The position numbers and the translations under genes are program-made. The notes below the pieces were generated by a model. The model was not told the origin of the DNA. It worked only from the letters and a program-made list of their open reading frames with translations, and did not search any database. This document shows positions 1 through 9,502 of a stretch of DNA of 64,000 bases, piece by piece. The first letter of the stretch is position 1, and each line of letters begins with the position of its first letter. The DNA is from G963664835 sp965220775 (GTDB lineage Bacteria; Chloroflexota; UBA6077; FW602-bin22; JBCLEL01): NCBI GenBank assembly GCA_965220775.1, contig OZ244845.1, positions 1,922,001 through 1,986,000 of the forward strand, given 5' to 3'.

Positions 1-455
1 TGGTATTGCTCGCGGAGCATCGCCGGGTTCACACTGTACGCGAAGTTTGAGTCCTGGCTCGATCCGACCGGAAATCCGGCCACGATCCTGCCTCCGCTGA
101 TGCAGTCCAGCATCGCGTACTCCTCCGCTACTCTCACCGGAGGGTTGTAGAGAGCCACAGACGTGCCTAAGACGATGATCGCTACGTCCTTGGTTCTGCG
201 TGCCAATGAGGCCGCCATCAACGTAGGTGAAGGCATCATTCCGTAGGCGTTACTGTGGTGCTCGTTTACGCAAACGCCGTCGTAGCCCATAGCGGCGCCG
301 TATTCGAGCTCATCCAGAGATTGGTTATACATCACGTGCGCCTTCGCCGGATCGAACAGGTCACTCGGAATGTCCACCCAGACGCTGTCATACCTTTCCG
401 TAAAGTCCTCCGGCAGATCGCGGTAAGGCATCAAATGAAACATGCTGATTTTCAC
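1..455 (-). CDS. Luciferase-like flavin-dependent monooxygenase, C-terminus beyond window
   Basis: The minus strand encodes the first 151 residues of a luciferase-like (LLM class) flavin oxidoreductase; the rest lies beyond base 1. It begins MKISMFHLMPYRDLPEDF, followed by GYDGVCVNEHHSNAYG, the family's NEHH-type substrate/flavin segment, and then ALYNPPVRVAEEYAMLDCISGGR, which is the usual strand-helix of the TIM barrel. The GTG start at 455 is preceded by AAGGAG with a 6-nt gap. Such enzymes use reduced FMN and O2 to oxidise organic substrates in the cytoplasm; the substrate cannot be told. It lies head-to-tail with the PhyH dioxygenase and NHL genes upstream, suggesting a shared catabolic unit. 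Family call is firm, specific function unknown. Confidence 0.85.
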   Translation of the reverse strand, partial: MKISMFHLMPYRDLPEDFTERYDSVWVDIPSDLFDPAKAHVMYNQSLDELEYGAAMGYDGVCVNEHHSNAYGMMPSPTLMAASLARRTKDVAIIVLGTSVALYNPPVRVAEEYAMLDCISGGRIVAGFPVGSSQDSNFAYSVNPAMLREQY

Positions 456-579
456 GATCGACTCCTTGCCCTCGACTTCGCCCGCATAGACCGGCCAAGG
501 TGGAGGGTGCTATTAGAATTGACTCAAGTGATTCTGAGGTGTTCGGTGGCGCGATTCAGTGCTATGAAGATGGTTTTGC

Positions 580-1452
580 TCAATAGATCCCGATGCCGAT
601 CACTTCTTTTTCCCAGGGAGACAGCCGGTCCAGCTGCTCTTTTGACAGACTTCGCACCGACGAATAGTCCGGCAACGACCCATCGATCGCCAGCAACTCC
701 CGCATGTCCGGCGACAGGCGTCGCTTTACGTGCGGCGGTATGATGCGCTCGTTGTCGATCATACCCTTGACCCATCTACGCTGAAAGAACCCGATCGCCG
801 AGTGCCGGATGTGGTCGCTCGTGTTCAAGCCCGTCGCGTGCCAGGTAGCCGCGTCCCACATGATGACTGACCCGGCGGGAGTTTCTGCCTGCACATACCC
901 AGGGTACTCTTCGTCAGATTCAGGTACTCTCAGAGACCGGTGCGAGCCCGGCCAAATCACTGTAGCGCCGTTTTCGGCAGTGAAATCTACCAGCGGCCAG
1001 AGTACGTTGAGACCGACCGGGATGTGAGATCCTCCCACGAACGGCAAAACACTGAATAGCTCGCGGTCGACGTGTACTTGGAATCCGTGCCTCTTCTCCC
1101 GACCTCCGCTCGGCCGAATCGAGCGCCCAGTTGTGTCGTAGAGCACCATGTCGTCACCGAGGATTCTCTTGCACACATTCAGGACCGGCGGACAAAGATA
1201 GAAAGTCTCGAAGAAGGGATGTTTGGCGAGGGGATTCCGCGCCACTTTCTGATTTTCGGTCTGTTCTCCCATACGTTCGGCGATCGGCCGCTCCCGTTCG
1301 TAGATCTCTTCCAGCGCGTTGATTGCCTCGCGCGCCCGTTCGGCAGTAACGGCATTGGGGATAATCGTGAATCCCTGACTCACGACCTGCTCACTATGAA
1401 ACTCTACGTCGAACGATCGTGCATCCATCTCTTTGTCCCCACTATCCAGCAT
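580..1452 (-). CDS. Phytanoyl-CoA dioxygenase (PhyH) family protein
   Basis: A 290-residue Fe(II)/2-oxoglutarate dioxygenase of the PhyH family, which hydroxylates organic substrates with O2 and 2-oxoglutarate. The metal triad is visible: H127 and D129 in FQVHVDRE and the distal H205 in ATWHATGLN. R216, about 11 residues later, is well placed to bind the 2-oxoglutarate carboxylate. Length is usual for the family. The ATG at 1452 has GGTGAG about 8 nt upstream; an internal ATG at residue 9 is an alternative. It lies between an NHL-propeller gene and a luciferase-like monooxygenase on the same strand. PhyH and flavin monooxygenases are commonly abundant together in SAR202-type genomes, but the substrate is not inferable. 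Confidence 0.88.
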   Translation of the reverse strand: MLDSGDKEMDARSFDVEFHSEQVVSQGFTIIPNAVTAERAREAINALEEIYERERPIAERMGEQTENQKVARNPLAKHPFFETFYLCPPVLNVCKRILGDDMVLYDTTGRSIRPSGGREKRHGFQVHVDRELFSVLPFVGGSHIPVGLNVLWPLVDFTAENGATVIWPGSHRSLRVPESDEEYPGYVQAETPAGSVIMWDAATWHATGLNTSDHIRHSAIGFFQRRWVKGMIDNERIIPPHVKRRLSPDMRELLAIDGSLPDYSSVRSLSKEQLDRLSPWEKEVIGIGIY

Positions 1453-1481
1453 AAATACTTCTCACCATTTCGCGACCGCGA

Positions 1482-2486
1482 CTATTTGGCTAGTTTGATG
1501 TAGCGGCCGCCGATCAGCCATTCCGACACGTAGATGTTGCCGTCGGCGTCCGTTGCCACCCCGTGGGGACTGTTGAACTTGCCAGTCTCCAACAGATGAG
1601 TTCGGACGGTCTCGCCGTTCGCATTCGTCACGTTGGGCCAACCGTCAACGTCGCAGACTCCGCGGTTCGTTCCTAGCTGTACCACGAGGTTGTCGTCCAA
1701 GTCGACGATCGCCATATTTGCGTTCAGCTCGATGATGATCATCAAGTCGCCGTGTGATGCGAAGCCGGTCGGCGATCTGGACCACTCCGAGCCGAATGAA
1801 CGCTTGTAGTTTCCCTCAAGGTCATAAACCTGGATGCGTCCGTTGCTGCGGTCGCCGATGTAGAGCTCCGGCTCGTCCTTTCGAGTGTCTACCCACGCGG
1901 TGTGAGGTCCGTCGAAAGCGCCGGTCTGTCCTTCCTCGCCATTGATGCCGCCGATATAGCTGCCGGACTTGTCGAAGCGGTGCACGTAGTTCTCGCCATA
2001 CCCGTCAGCAACCCATATGTCGCCGTTGCCGCCAGACCGCTCCTCGTTTACTGCGACCCAAGTCGGTGTGTAAGTCCCAGTTTCGTACGCGGGATGCTCC
2101 GGCCGTCCGAGGGTCATCACCGTCTCTCCGGACAGCGACATCTTTACCACTTTTGGACCCTGGGCCGATTCTATATATTCATAGCCGCCGTTCACCTTGT
2201 GGCGCTTGCGGCCAATATCGGCTATCCATAGGAACTCGGAGTCGCCCTCCTTTACAAGGGTAAGGCCGTGGCACTCGGTCAGGGGTGTGGGAACTGTTCC
2301 TAGCAACTTGCCGTCCTGATCGAACTCGAGCAAATCCGGCGTAGCAGGGTGAGACGCGATGATATGGCCGGCTTCGGTTACCACTACGCCGTGGTGCGAC
2401 CAGCCACCCTTGGCCTCCCCGGGATTGGGAATCTCGGCCCAGTCATCGTTCCAAGTGTAGGTGGTGTCTCCGCTTCCAATGAGCAT
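1482..2486 (-). CDS. NHL-repeat / six-bladed beta-propeller protein
   Basis: A protein of about 334 residues built of NHL-like blades. Recurrent segments such as HHGVVVTEAGHIIASHP, DIWVADGYGENYVHRFD, ELYIGDRSNGRIQVYD and SPHGVATDADGNIYVSEW show the xGxIYVADxxNxRIQ pattern. No signal peptide or membrane helix is evident, so it is probably cytoplasmic, although related peptidylamidoglycolate-lyase-like propellers are often exported. The ATG at 2486 is chosen over an upstream GTG (2531) because GAGG lies 7 nt before it. It is first in a minus-strand row with PhyH (29-nt gap) and the luciferase-like gene. It could be an enzyme (lactonase or lyase-like) or a binding scaffold; the sequence does not decide. 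Confidence 0.82.
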   Translation of the reverse strand: MLIGSGDTTYTWNDDWAEIPNPGEAKGGWSHHGVVVTEAGHIIASHPATPDLLEFDQDGKLLGTVPTPLTECHGLTLVKEGDSEFLWIADIGRKRHKVNGGYEYIESAQGPKVVKMSLSGETVMTLGRPEHPAYETGTYTPTWVAVNEERSGGNGDIWVADGYGENYVHRFDKSGSYIGGINGEEGQTGAFDGPHTAWVDTRKDEPELYIGDRSNGRIQVYDLEGNYKRSFGSEWSRSPTGFASHGDLMIIIELNANMAIVDLDDNLVVQLGTNRGVCDVDGWPNVTNANGETVRTHLLETGKFNSPHGVATDADGNIYVSEWLIGGRYIKLAK

Positions 2487-2762
2487 TTTGAATCCTCGCA
2501 GTGTGTGCTTCGCCAGGGCGGTCCGCGGCACGCATCCGGGCCCACGATAATAGTGGTGGATTGTCGGTCGCGGCCATTCTCGCGTTTCGACTACAAGGCG
2601 TCAAGGTATGGCAGTAGCGGCGTCTCCTCACGTTCCGGGCTAGGTACTGGCAAGCCGGGGAAATCCCGCCGGCGGGCATCACGGATGTCATCCAATGCAC
2701 GGCGTTGTAAACTTCCCATGTTTGGAGAGGACAATGTCCTGTAATCACTCGGAAGTGCCGGC

Positions 2763-4421
2763 TTGAACGAACAAACCGCTGCTCAAACCGACGCTCCGAA
2801 TTCGTCCATCCCAAAGATTGCCGAGTTGGCAGGACTGGGGCTGACGGGGGTCATGGCGGCAAGTTGGGTCGGCGCCGTGACTTATCTGTCTCAGTTGCCC
2901 TTTTTCCATTGGCGCGCGCCTTATCTGGTTCCGATTGCCATTCTGACATTCGTCGGCGCCTATTACTTCGTAAAGCGACGCGACAACTTTGGATCCACCC
3001 GAGACACCTGGATAGTTGGGTTGATATTGCCCTCCATATTCCACAGGATTCTCGCCGAGATAGTCGCAGTCGGGTTCGACGGATTTGCTGGCTCGTTAAA
3101 TGGATGGATAGCCGATCCCGGCAGAATCGTGACCCCCTCGCTCTTCTTGAACTCCGCACTCCTGATGGCAACTTGGATCTGGAGTGTCGTCACCGCTGGC
3201 GATCTGCGCGGGTTAGAAGTACAAGAAGGTGAGATTCCAGAAGAGGATCAAACGGCGAACATCCCTGAAGGCTTAGACACCTTTAGGTCTACCGACCGAA
3301 TAGGGCATTTCGAGCGTCTTCGAAATAGTTGGGTAACGGGGATAGCAGTGCTCGCTGTATTGGTCGCTGGCTTGCATCTGATTAGTTCGCCCCTGGTCTC
3401 CGAGCTGTTGGTGCCCGACCCCGACATCGGAGTACCGGTAGGTGAGTCAATGCTATATATCCTGGCCGGCTTTTTACTGATATCCGTCAATCAGCTTGTC
3501 AGGATGACGTCGAATTGGGAGGTCGAGCGGACGAAGATTCCATTGCGCCTACCTGCTAGGTGGCTCGGCAGCGGCGTGGCGCTCGTTGGCGTTGCCTTGG
3601 TTTTGGCCCTGCTGATGCCAACTGGTTACGGCCACCTTGTTCTGGCCTTGCTGAAGCTGCTGGAGCCGGTCGTATTGTTTATCGTCGGGATCGCAATACT
3701 AATAGGGTTCCTGCTGATCACCCTAATTTCGCTTCCATTCAGCCTATTCTCCGGGGACGGAGAAGCATCTACCACCCCGGAACCGGCGTTCGCCCCACAA
3801 TCCGTCCAAGAGCAGGTGTCTGATCTGAGCTTGTTGAATACGTTGGCCGCGATTGCCGGCTGGGTATTGATCGTTTTGGCACTCTACTTCGTCGGGAGGT
3901 ACTTCTGGCGCCGCCGCCACACCCTCCGTCTCGTGAATGTCGTCTCCGACCTGCTCAACCTCATCCGGCTGGCAATCTACGGTGTGATTGCGCTACTGAG
4001 GGGAGTGGTGGACTTCGGCGGCGAGGCCGCTCGTTTTACCATCAATCGAATTCTGGGAAAAGAGGTTTCAATCCCGTCCGCTTGGCGGCCGGCGATCCGG
4101 CTCCGCGATTTGGATGAGCGCGGCTGGCTTGAATACATGATCTTCAGCATATTCAGTAGGGCACAGAAGCTCGGGCATGATCGCACTGCCGACATGACGG
4201 TTGCTGAATACGCCGACCGCCTCCGCCGCGATCTGCCCGTGGTCGAGCCACAACTCTCTAGGATCGTTGACCGGTTTCACCAGTCCCGCTACGGCGAGGT
4301 CCCGATCTCGTCCCAGCAGGTGGACGAAGCCAAGGGCTGGTGGAATCATTTGAAACGCCTATTGCAACAAGCTTACCGGGCAAGCCGGCGGCGCCCCCGA
4401 AATGGGTCGCCTCAACGATAG
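2763..4421 (+). CDS. Multi-pass membrane protein with C-terminal DUF4129-like domain
   Basis: A 552-residue membrane protein. Hydrophobic helices lie near residues 25-45, 52-70, 95-145, 193-212, 228-245, 265-285, 295-325 and 360-380. They are followed by a soluble tail (about 450-535) with ADMTVAEYADRLRR, HQSRYGEVPISSQQVDEAK and WWNHLKRLL, the arrangement of DUF4129. That domain is often found at the C-terminus of transglutaminase-like membrane proteins, but no transglutaminase Cys-His-Asp core is visible here. The start is TTG at 2763; the Shine-Dalgarno is weak, so the start is uncertain. It is divergent from the NHL gene and heads a plus-strand run with two flippase-like genes, hence a probable envelope role. 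Confidence 0.72.
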   Translation: MNEQTAAQTDAPNSSIPKIAELAGLGLTGVMAASWVGAVTYLSQLPFFHWRAPYLVPIAILTFVGAYYFVKRRDNFGSTRDTWIVGLILPSIFHRILAEIVAVGFDGFAGSLNGWIADPGRIVTPSLFLNSALLMATWIWSVVTAGDLRGLEVQEGEIPEEDQTANIPEGLDTFRSTDRIGHFERLRNSWVTGIAVLAVLVAGLHLISSPLVSELLVPDPDIGVPVGESMLYILAGFLLISVNQLVRMTSNWEVERTKIPLRLPARWLGSGVALVGVALVLALLMPTGYGHLVLALLKLLEPVVLFIVGIAILIGFLLITLISLPFSLFSGDGEASTTPEPAFAPQSVQEQVSDLSLLNTLAAIAGWVLIVLALYFVGRYFWRRRHTLRLVNVVSDLLNLIRLAIYGVIALLRGVVDFGGEAARFTINRILGKEVSIPSAWRPAIRLRDLDERGWLEYMIFSIFSRAQKLGHDRTADMTVAEYADRLRRDLPVVEPQLSRIVDRFHQSRYGEVPISSQQVDEAKGWWNHLKRLLQQAYRASRRRPRNGSPQR

Positions 4422-4641
4422 CTTCGATATGAGTATCCTCAAAACCCCCAGGCTAGGCTCTTCATTTGGGTCATGACCGCTACTTGTTGGGGGTAACCTG
4501 CGGGACACCGTGCCGCACGCGATGAAACAGGCTTGAACACTGACGAATCACGGATCAACCCTCTTAATTTGGATTCGGACGTTGTTGCTAGGGCGACCAT
4601 ATCCTAGAATGGGCCGCCAGTTAGCTAATGGATTGGACTGA

Positions 4642-5640
4642 ATGAGAGTAACAGCCCTCGTCGGTATATGCATAACCATCGTCCTAGCGATCTTAGCCGT
4701 CTGGAACATAAACCTGCTCAGCCTGGCCGAGGCGTTCGCGCAGGCCAACTACGCGCTCGTGTCATTGGCTGCGCTTGTTTGGGCGTCTGGTTACGCAATT
4801 CGATCATTTCGGTGGCGCACTATTCTTGGGCCCGACGTTGACGCCTCACTTGTCCGCGTCGCTAAAGTGCTGTTTATCGGGTTCTTGGCCAATAACGTTC
4901 TTCCCGCCCGCATAGGCGAATTCGTCAGGGCATTTGTGTTAAGTAAGGTGACGGGCACCAGCAAGTCGTTTGGCCTGGCAACCATATTGATTGAACGAAT
5001 GTTTGACGGACTGGCCCTGGTTTGCTTGCTGATGCTAACTACCCAAATCTATCGTCCCCCAAACCTCGGCGTTGAAATCACGGCTATCACTACATTTGCC
5101 GTGGCTGTGTTCCTTGCCCTGCTGTTCCTGGTAGTTTTTGCTCTGGCAAGGCGCGAACTACTATTGAGATTGGCGGAGTTCTTCCTGAGTCTGATGCCTG
5201 ATCGTGTCGCTCGCTTTGGCACCGAGAAGAGTGCCTCTTTCTTAGCTGGACTGGAGGCGCTGCGCCGGCCGGAACGCGCTGTCGTCATATCGGTCTGCTC
5301 ATTAGCCATCTGGTGCATAGAAGCCTTGGCTTATGGCATTGTCCTAGTGGCGTTCGATGTGAAACTGGCAGGAATTCAGTGGGTGGCCGCGCCGCTGTTG
5401 ATGGTGGTGGTCATCAACCTAGGCATCATGTTGCCTTCGGCGCCAGGGCATCTAGGTTCGTTTCACTTCTTCGGTAAGCTGGCCCTGGTAAGCGCTTTCG
5501 GTATCGACGACGTAAACGCATTGGCGATCGTCGTCGTCGCTCATGCCGTGCAGTATGTTCTTGTTAGCGGAACAGGTCTCTTATCCGCCGCCAGTGAAAG
5601 CCTCAGTTGGTCGTCACTACAGGCAGCGAAAGCCGGTTGA
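4642..5640 (+). CDS. Lysylphosphatidylglycerol-synthase-type transmembrane protein (paralog 1)
   Basis: A 332-residue, roughly eight-helix protein of the UPF0104/LPG_synthase_TM family, the integral-membrane half of MprF-like proteins that flips or transports lipids and sugar-lipids. Diagnostic segments are FRWRTILGP, NNVLPARIGEFVRAFVL, TILIERMFDGLALV and PSAPGHLGSFHFFG, shared almost block for block with the next gene. No aminoacyl-transferase domain follows, so it is the membrane domain alone. ATG start at 4642. It forms a tandem pair with 5848-6861, followed by an FAD oxidoreductase and UDP-glucose dehydrogenase, which suggests transport in a surface-glycolipid or polyisoprenoid pathway. 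Substrate unknown. Confidence 0.86.
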   Translation: MRVTALVGICITIVLAILAVWNINLLSLAEAFAQANYALVSLAALVWASGYAIRSFRWRTILGPDVDASLVRVAKVLFIGFLANNVLPARIGEFVRAFVLSKVTGTSKSFGLATILIERMFDGLALVCLLMLTTQIYRPPNLGVEITAITTFAVAVFLALLFLVVFALARRELLLRLAEFFLSLMPDRVARFGTEKSASFLAGLEALRRPERAVVISVCSLAIWCIEALAYGIVLVAFDVKLAGIQWVAAPLLMVVVINLGIMLPSAPGHLGSFHFFGKLALVSAFGIDDVNALAIVVVAHAVQYVLVSGTGLLSAASESLSWSSLQAAKAG

Positions 5641-5847
5641 TATGAACTCCCCGACTTGGCCGGGCCGGGACGAATCCGTGGCAATTGTCCTCGAAGCACA
5701 GTGTTTTCCAGAACGAAAACTAGCGTTCTTCACGCAGTTGCCAAACCTCGCAAAATCGTGACAACGGACTTACCCTTCACTTGTCGGGTTTCGCCGCTCA
5801 ATCGTCGTCAACTGGGAATTAACCAATTATCATCTAAGCGAGGTTAG

Positions 5848-6861
5848 ATGTTATTGAAGAAATGGCGTATCTGGATCGGCTTAATTGTGAGCGCGGCGTT
5901 TCTCTATTGGGTGACGCGTCAGGTCGAGGATTTTGGCGAGGTGGTCCGGCACCTGGGCTCGGCCGACTATCGCTGGATTGTGCCGGCCCTGGCCGCCTAT
6001 TTCGTCGGTGTTTGGATCAGGGCTATTCGATGGCAGGTGTTGCTCAATCCGATAAAGAAGATTTCAGTCGGCCGACTCTTTGCCGTCGTCGCGATCGGCT
6101 ACATGGCAAACGACGTGCTGCCGGCAAGGCTCGGCGAAGTGGTGCGCGCTTACGTCTTGAAGGAGCGCGATGGTATTAGCAGGCTGTCCAGCCTGGCTAC
6201 AATTGCGGTTGAGCGAATGTTCGATGGCGCCGTCATGTTAGTGTTCGTCGGCATAGCTTCTCTCTCGATGCCTTTCAACGATGAGGTGTCCGCAATATTC
6301 CGGATCGCCGGGCTAGTTTTCATCGCCGCATTCTTACTTTTGTTCCTGGTCGTGTCCTCGCCGGCGTTGGCCAATAGGATCGCGCGCTTCGTTCTGGCTT
6401 TTCTCCCCGAATCCTTGAGACACAAGGGACGTGCACCGATAGATAAGATCCTTGTTGGTTTGGCTTCTCTCCAGAGCGTGGGTTCCTTGGCGACGATACT
6501 GGGCCTTTCGATCCTCGCGTGGTCGTTCGAGGCTCTGATGTACTTGCTCATTGGCATAGGTTTCGGGTTAGACATACCACCGATTGGATACTTGTTGACA
6601 ACCGGCGTAATCAACCTCGGAACTATGGTTCCGTCCTCCCCCGGATATATCGGCACCTTCGAGGCTTTGGGAGTCTTGTCACTTGGTTTCTTAGGAGCCG
6701 ACAGCCAGCAAGCTCTCAGCTACGTCGTAGTGCTGCACTTGGCGCTATTGTTGCCAATCACTTTGTTGGGATTCGCGTTTCTGTGGTTCCATAACTTGAG
6801 CTTGTCTAGAGCAAGTTCGGCTGATGGGAGCGTCACCAAGGAAAGCGGTGCGGATGCATAG
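5848..6861 (+). CDS. Lysylphosphatidylglycerol-synthase-type transmembrane protein (paralog 2)
   Basis: A 337-residue paralog of the preceding gene, with the same motifs in the same order: IRAIRWQVLLNP, NDVLPARLGEVVRAYVL, TIAVERMFDGAVMLV and PSSPGYIGTFEALG. It has about eight hydrophobic helices and no soluble synthase domain. The ATG is preceded by GAGG about 4 nt away. Its last bases overlap the start of the FAD oxidoreductase (ATG at 6854, stop at 6861), implying translational coupling. The pair presumably arose by duplication and may act on different lipid-linked substrates; this is inferred from context and paralogy only. Confidence 0.86.
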   Translation: MLLKKWRIWIGLIVSAAFLYWVTRQVEDFGEVVRHLGSADYRWIVPALAAYFVGVWIRAIRWQVLLNPIKKISVGRLFAVVAIGYMANDVLPARLGEVVRAYVLKERDGISRLSSLATIAVERMFDGAVMLVFVGIASLSMPFNDEVSAIFRIAGLVFIAAFLLLFLVVSSPALANRIARFVLAFLPESLRHKGRAPIDKILVGLASLQSVGSLATILGLSILAWSFEALMYLLIGIGFGLDIPPIGYLLTTGVINLGTMVPSSPGYIGTFEALGVLSLGFLGADSQQALSYVVVLHLALLLPITLLGFAFLWFHNLSLSRASSADGSVTKESGADA

Positions 6862-8152
6862 TGTGCCGCGAACGGTTGGAATTATCGGAGGCGGCGCGCT
6901 TGGGTTAACCGCCGCCTACGAACTTGCCAAACTGGGGATCAAGGTCACGATAATCGAGAGGGGCGACCAACTTGGCGGACTTGCCACCGCATTCAAGATC
7001 GGCGATTCACATCTTGAGAAGTTCTATCACCATCTTTTTGCAACCGACCGCGACATAACGCGGCTCATTGAGGAGGTGGGGCTGAGCGAAGACTTGCTCT
7101 GGCCACGTCCGTCTACGAGCGTGTTTTACAACGGTAACGCATATCGGTTGGACTCTCCTATAGATGTACTCCGCTTCAGCCCTCTCGGCTTGGTCGATCG
7201 TTTGAGATTGGGCGTGGCGATTGGCTACCTCAAGCTTCTTCCTACGCCTTCGATTCTTGAAGGCCGGACAGCCAACGAATGGATCCAAACGTGGATGGGT
7301 GACCGAGCCTACACAGTGATCTGGAGACCGATGTTCGAGCAGAAATTCGGTGATCGCTACACCCAAGTTTCCATGCCGTGGTTTTGGGCAAGACTACATT
7401 TTCGTACCGCAAGGCTGGGCTATCTTCGCGGCGGATTCATCCGGCTTTATGCCGAATTAGCCAAAAGAATCGAACAGATGGGCGGGACAATAAAGACCAA
7501 TTCGGCGGTGGAACGCGTGGAGAGTGACGAAAATGGCGTTGTTATCGGAGTGGCCGGCGGTCACCTGCTTAAGTTCGACGCGGTACTCGCTACGCTGCCG
7601 ACCCGTCTGTTTATCCGGCTAACGCCCTCGCTGCCGGCGGAATACGTGCAGCAGTACGATTGGGGGGAGGCATATTCAGCTCAGTGCCTGCTCTTGGAAC
7701 TCGACCGCAATCTTCTCGACCAAGTCTATTGGCTCAGCGTCCACGATCCGGGCTATCCGTTTCTGGTAGTCGTAGACCATACGAACTACATGTCAGCCAA
7801 GGACTACGGTGGCAGTCATCCAGTCTACTTCGGCAACTATCTACCACCAAAGCACAGACTACTCGGGTTGACGGACCGACAGATATTGGACGAGTTCGAG
7901 CCATTTATCAAGAAGATCAACCCGTTATTCAACCGGAATTGGATTCGACGAATGCACTTGTTCACGGCCCCGTTTGCCCAGCCAATAGTAACTACTGACT
8001 TCGTCAACCATATACCGCCACACGATACACCCTTGCCCAATGTATTCCTTGCTAACATGTTTCAGGTGTATCCTCAAGATCGAGGACAAAACTACAGCGT
8101 TCGCATGGCTCATCGAGTGGTCAAATTAATCGCGGAGTCGATTGGCCTGTAA
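6854..8152 (+). CDS. FAD-dependent amine-oxidase/protoporphyrinogen-oxidase-like oxidoreductase
   Basis: A flavoprotein of about 432 residues with the N-terminal Rossmann motif GIIGGGALGLTAAYELAK followed by IERGDQLGGLA, the standard FAD-binding opening of amine-oxidase, PPOX and UDP-galactopyranose-mutase-like proteins. The C-terminal segment NVFLANMFQVYPQDRGQNYS is the second FAD contact region. ATG 6854 is preferred over the upstream ATG (6824) because AAGGAA sits just before it and it gives a short overlap with the upstream stop. Members of this group sit in polysaccharide or glycolipid clusters and may oxidise or rearrange sugar- or isoprenoid-linked intermediates. Neighbours (flippase-like proteins, UDP-glucose dehydrogenase) fit that, but the reaction is not established here. 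Confidence 0.8.
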   Translation: MHSVPRTVGIIGGGALGLTAAYELAKLGIKVTIIERGDQLGGLATAFKIGDSHLEKFYHHLFATDRDITRLIEEVGLSEDLLWPRPSTSVFYNGNAYRLDSPIDVLRFSPLGLVDRLRLGVAIGYLKLLPTPSILEGRTANEWIQTWMGDRAYTVIWRPMFEQKFGDRYTQVSMPWFWARLHFRTARLGYLRGGFIRLYAELAKRIEQMGGTIKTNSAVERVESDENGVVIGVAGGHLLKFDAVLATLPTRLFIRLTPSLPAEYVQQYDWGEAYSAQCLLLELDRNLLDQVYWLSVHDPGYPFLVVVDHTNYMSAKDYGGSHPVYFGNYLPPKHRLLGLTDRQILDEFEPFIKKINPLFNRNWIRRMHLFTAPFAQPIVTTDFVNHIPPHDTPLPNVFLANMFQVYPQDRGQNYSVRMAHRVVKLIAESIGL

Positions 8153-8203
8153 TCTCCACTATGGGGTCGAGTGGTCGCTGTGCCGCGAGGTTCAGGGAAC
8201 TAG

Positions 8204-9502
8204 ATGTCAAATATATGCGTGATCGGTGCCGGCTACGTGGGACTGGTCACGAGCGCTTGTTTCAGTGACCTCGGCAACCGCGTTGTCTGCCTGGATATCG
8301 ACGAAGCTAAGATCGAAATGTTGGCAAGCGGCAAAATGCCGATATTCGAGCCCGGTCTCGGGGAGCTAATTCATCGAAATAAAGCCGCGGCCCGGTTGAG
8401 TTTCACCACAAGTTACGACGAAGCTGTGAAAGGGGCCGAGTTCGCGTTCGTTGCAGTCCATACACCCTCGGGGCCCGATGGCGGTGCGGATATGCGCTAC
8501 GTAGAATCTGCCGTCACCAGCCTGGGCAAGAGTGCCCGCGACGACATCATAGTTGTCACGAAGAGCACAATCCCTGCCGGCTCGGGTGACTGGGTCGAGA
8601 CTATCGTGAATGACAATCTCCAGCCAGGTCTAGCCGCCAAGGTTGTCTCGAATCCCGAATTTATGCGTGAGGGCTCGGCAGTTCAGGACTTCATGCATCC
8701 TGACCGGGTCGTCCTCGGTGGATCGGATGGAGGCGCGATTGAGAAGGTTGCAGACCTGTACCAGACGCTCAATGCGCCGATAATTATCACCGATAACCGC
8801 ACCGCGGAAATGATCAAGTACGCTTCCAACTCCTTTCTTGCTACAAAGATTTCGTTCATTAATGAGATCGCCTCGATCTGCGAACAAGTCGGTGCGGACG
8901 TGAAGCAAGTCGCTAGCGGGATGGCTTACGACGTGCGTATAGGTCCAGGTTCTCTAGGGGCCGGCCTCGGCTGGGGTGGAAGCTGCTTTCCAAAAGACGT
9001 CAGGGCGTTGGAACATCTGGCGGCAACGAACGGGTGTCATCCGCAACTCTTACGCTCGGTGATGGAAATCAATAACGATCAACGCCGAAGGCTAGTCGAA
9101 AAAATACGAGATGCAATAGGTCAATCTCTCGAGGGCAAAGTGGTTGGGATCCTTGGACTCTCGTTCAAGCCAAACACAGACGACATTCGAGATGCTCCGT
9201 CGCTCAGTGTCATCGAGCAACTAGTCCAGTGTGGCGCTCAGGTCCGCGTATACGATCCCGTCACTATTGAGGCGGCAACCGAGCAACTAGACGGCGTGTT
9301 CCCGGCGAATGACCCCTACGAGTGCGCGGCGGGCGCGGATGCGTTGGCCTTGGTTACCGAGTGGAACGAGTTCAAGCAGTTGGACCTCACTCGGCTCCGC
9401 GAGGTGATGAGGCAACCGATAATGGTGGATGGTCGCAACGTATTTGACCCGGCGACGATCCGCGCAGCTGGTTTCAAATACGTTTCGTTCGGACGACCCT
9501 GA
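8204..9502 (+). CDS. ugd: UDP-glucose 6-dehydrogenase
   Basis: A 432-residue UDP-glucose/GDP-mannose dehydrogenase that oxidises UDP-glucose to UDP-glucuronate with two NAD+ in the cytoplasm. The N-terminal Rossmann motif is CVIGAGYVGLVTSACF. The catalytic thiol is Cys261 in GWGGSCFPKDVRAL. LGLSFKPNTDDIRDAPS marks the C-terminal UDP-binding domain. Length is standard. ATG 8204 has AGGGA 5 nt upstream. Lying 51 nt after the FAD oxidoreductase, it probably ends the envelope-glycan unit, supplying UDP-glucuronic acid for acidic surface glycolipid or polysaccharide. Confidence 0.95.
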   Translation: MSNICVIGAGYVGLVTSACFSDLGNRVVCLDIDEAKIEMLASGKMPIFEPGLGELIHRNKAAARLSFTTSYDEAVKGAEFAFVAVHTPSGPDGGADMRYVESAVTSLGKSARDDIIVVTKSTIPAGSGDWVETIVNDNLQPGLAAKVVSNPEFMREGSAVQDFMHPDRVVLGGSDGGAIEKVADLYQTLNAPIIITDNRTAEMIKYASNSFLATKISFINEIASICEQVGADVKQVASGMAYDVRIGPGSLGAGLGWGGSCFPKDVRALEHLAATNGCHPQLLRSVMEINNDQRRRLVEKIRDAIGQSLEGKVVGILGLSFKPNTDDIRDAPSLSVIEQLVQCGAQVRVYDPVTIEAATEQLDGVFPANDPYECAAGADALALVTEWNEFKQLDLTRLREVMRQPIMVDGRNVFDPATIRAAGFKYVSFGRP

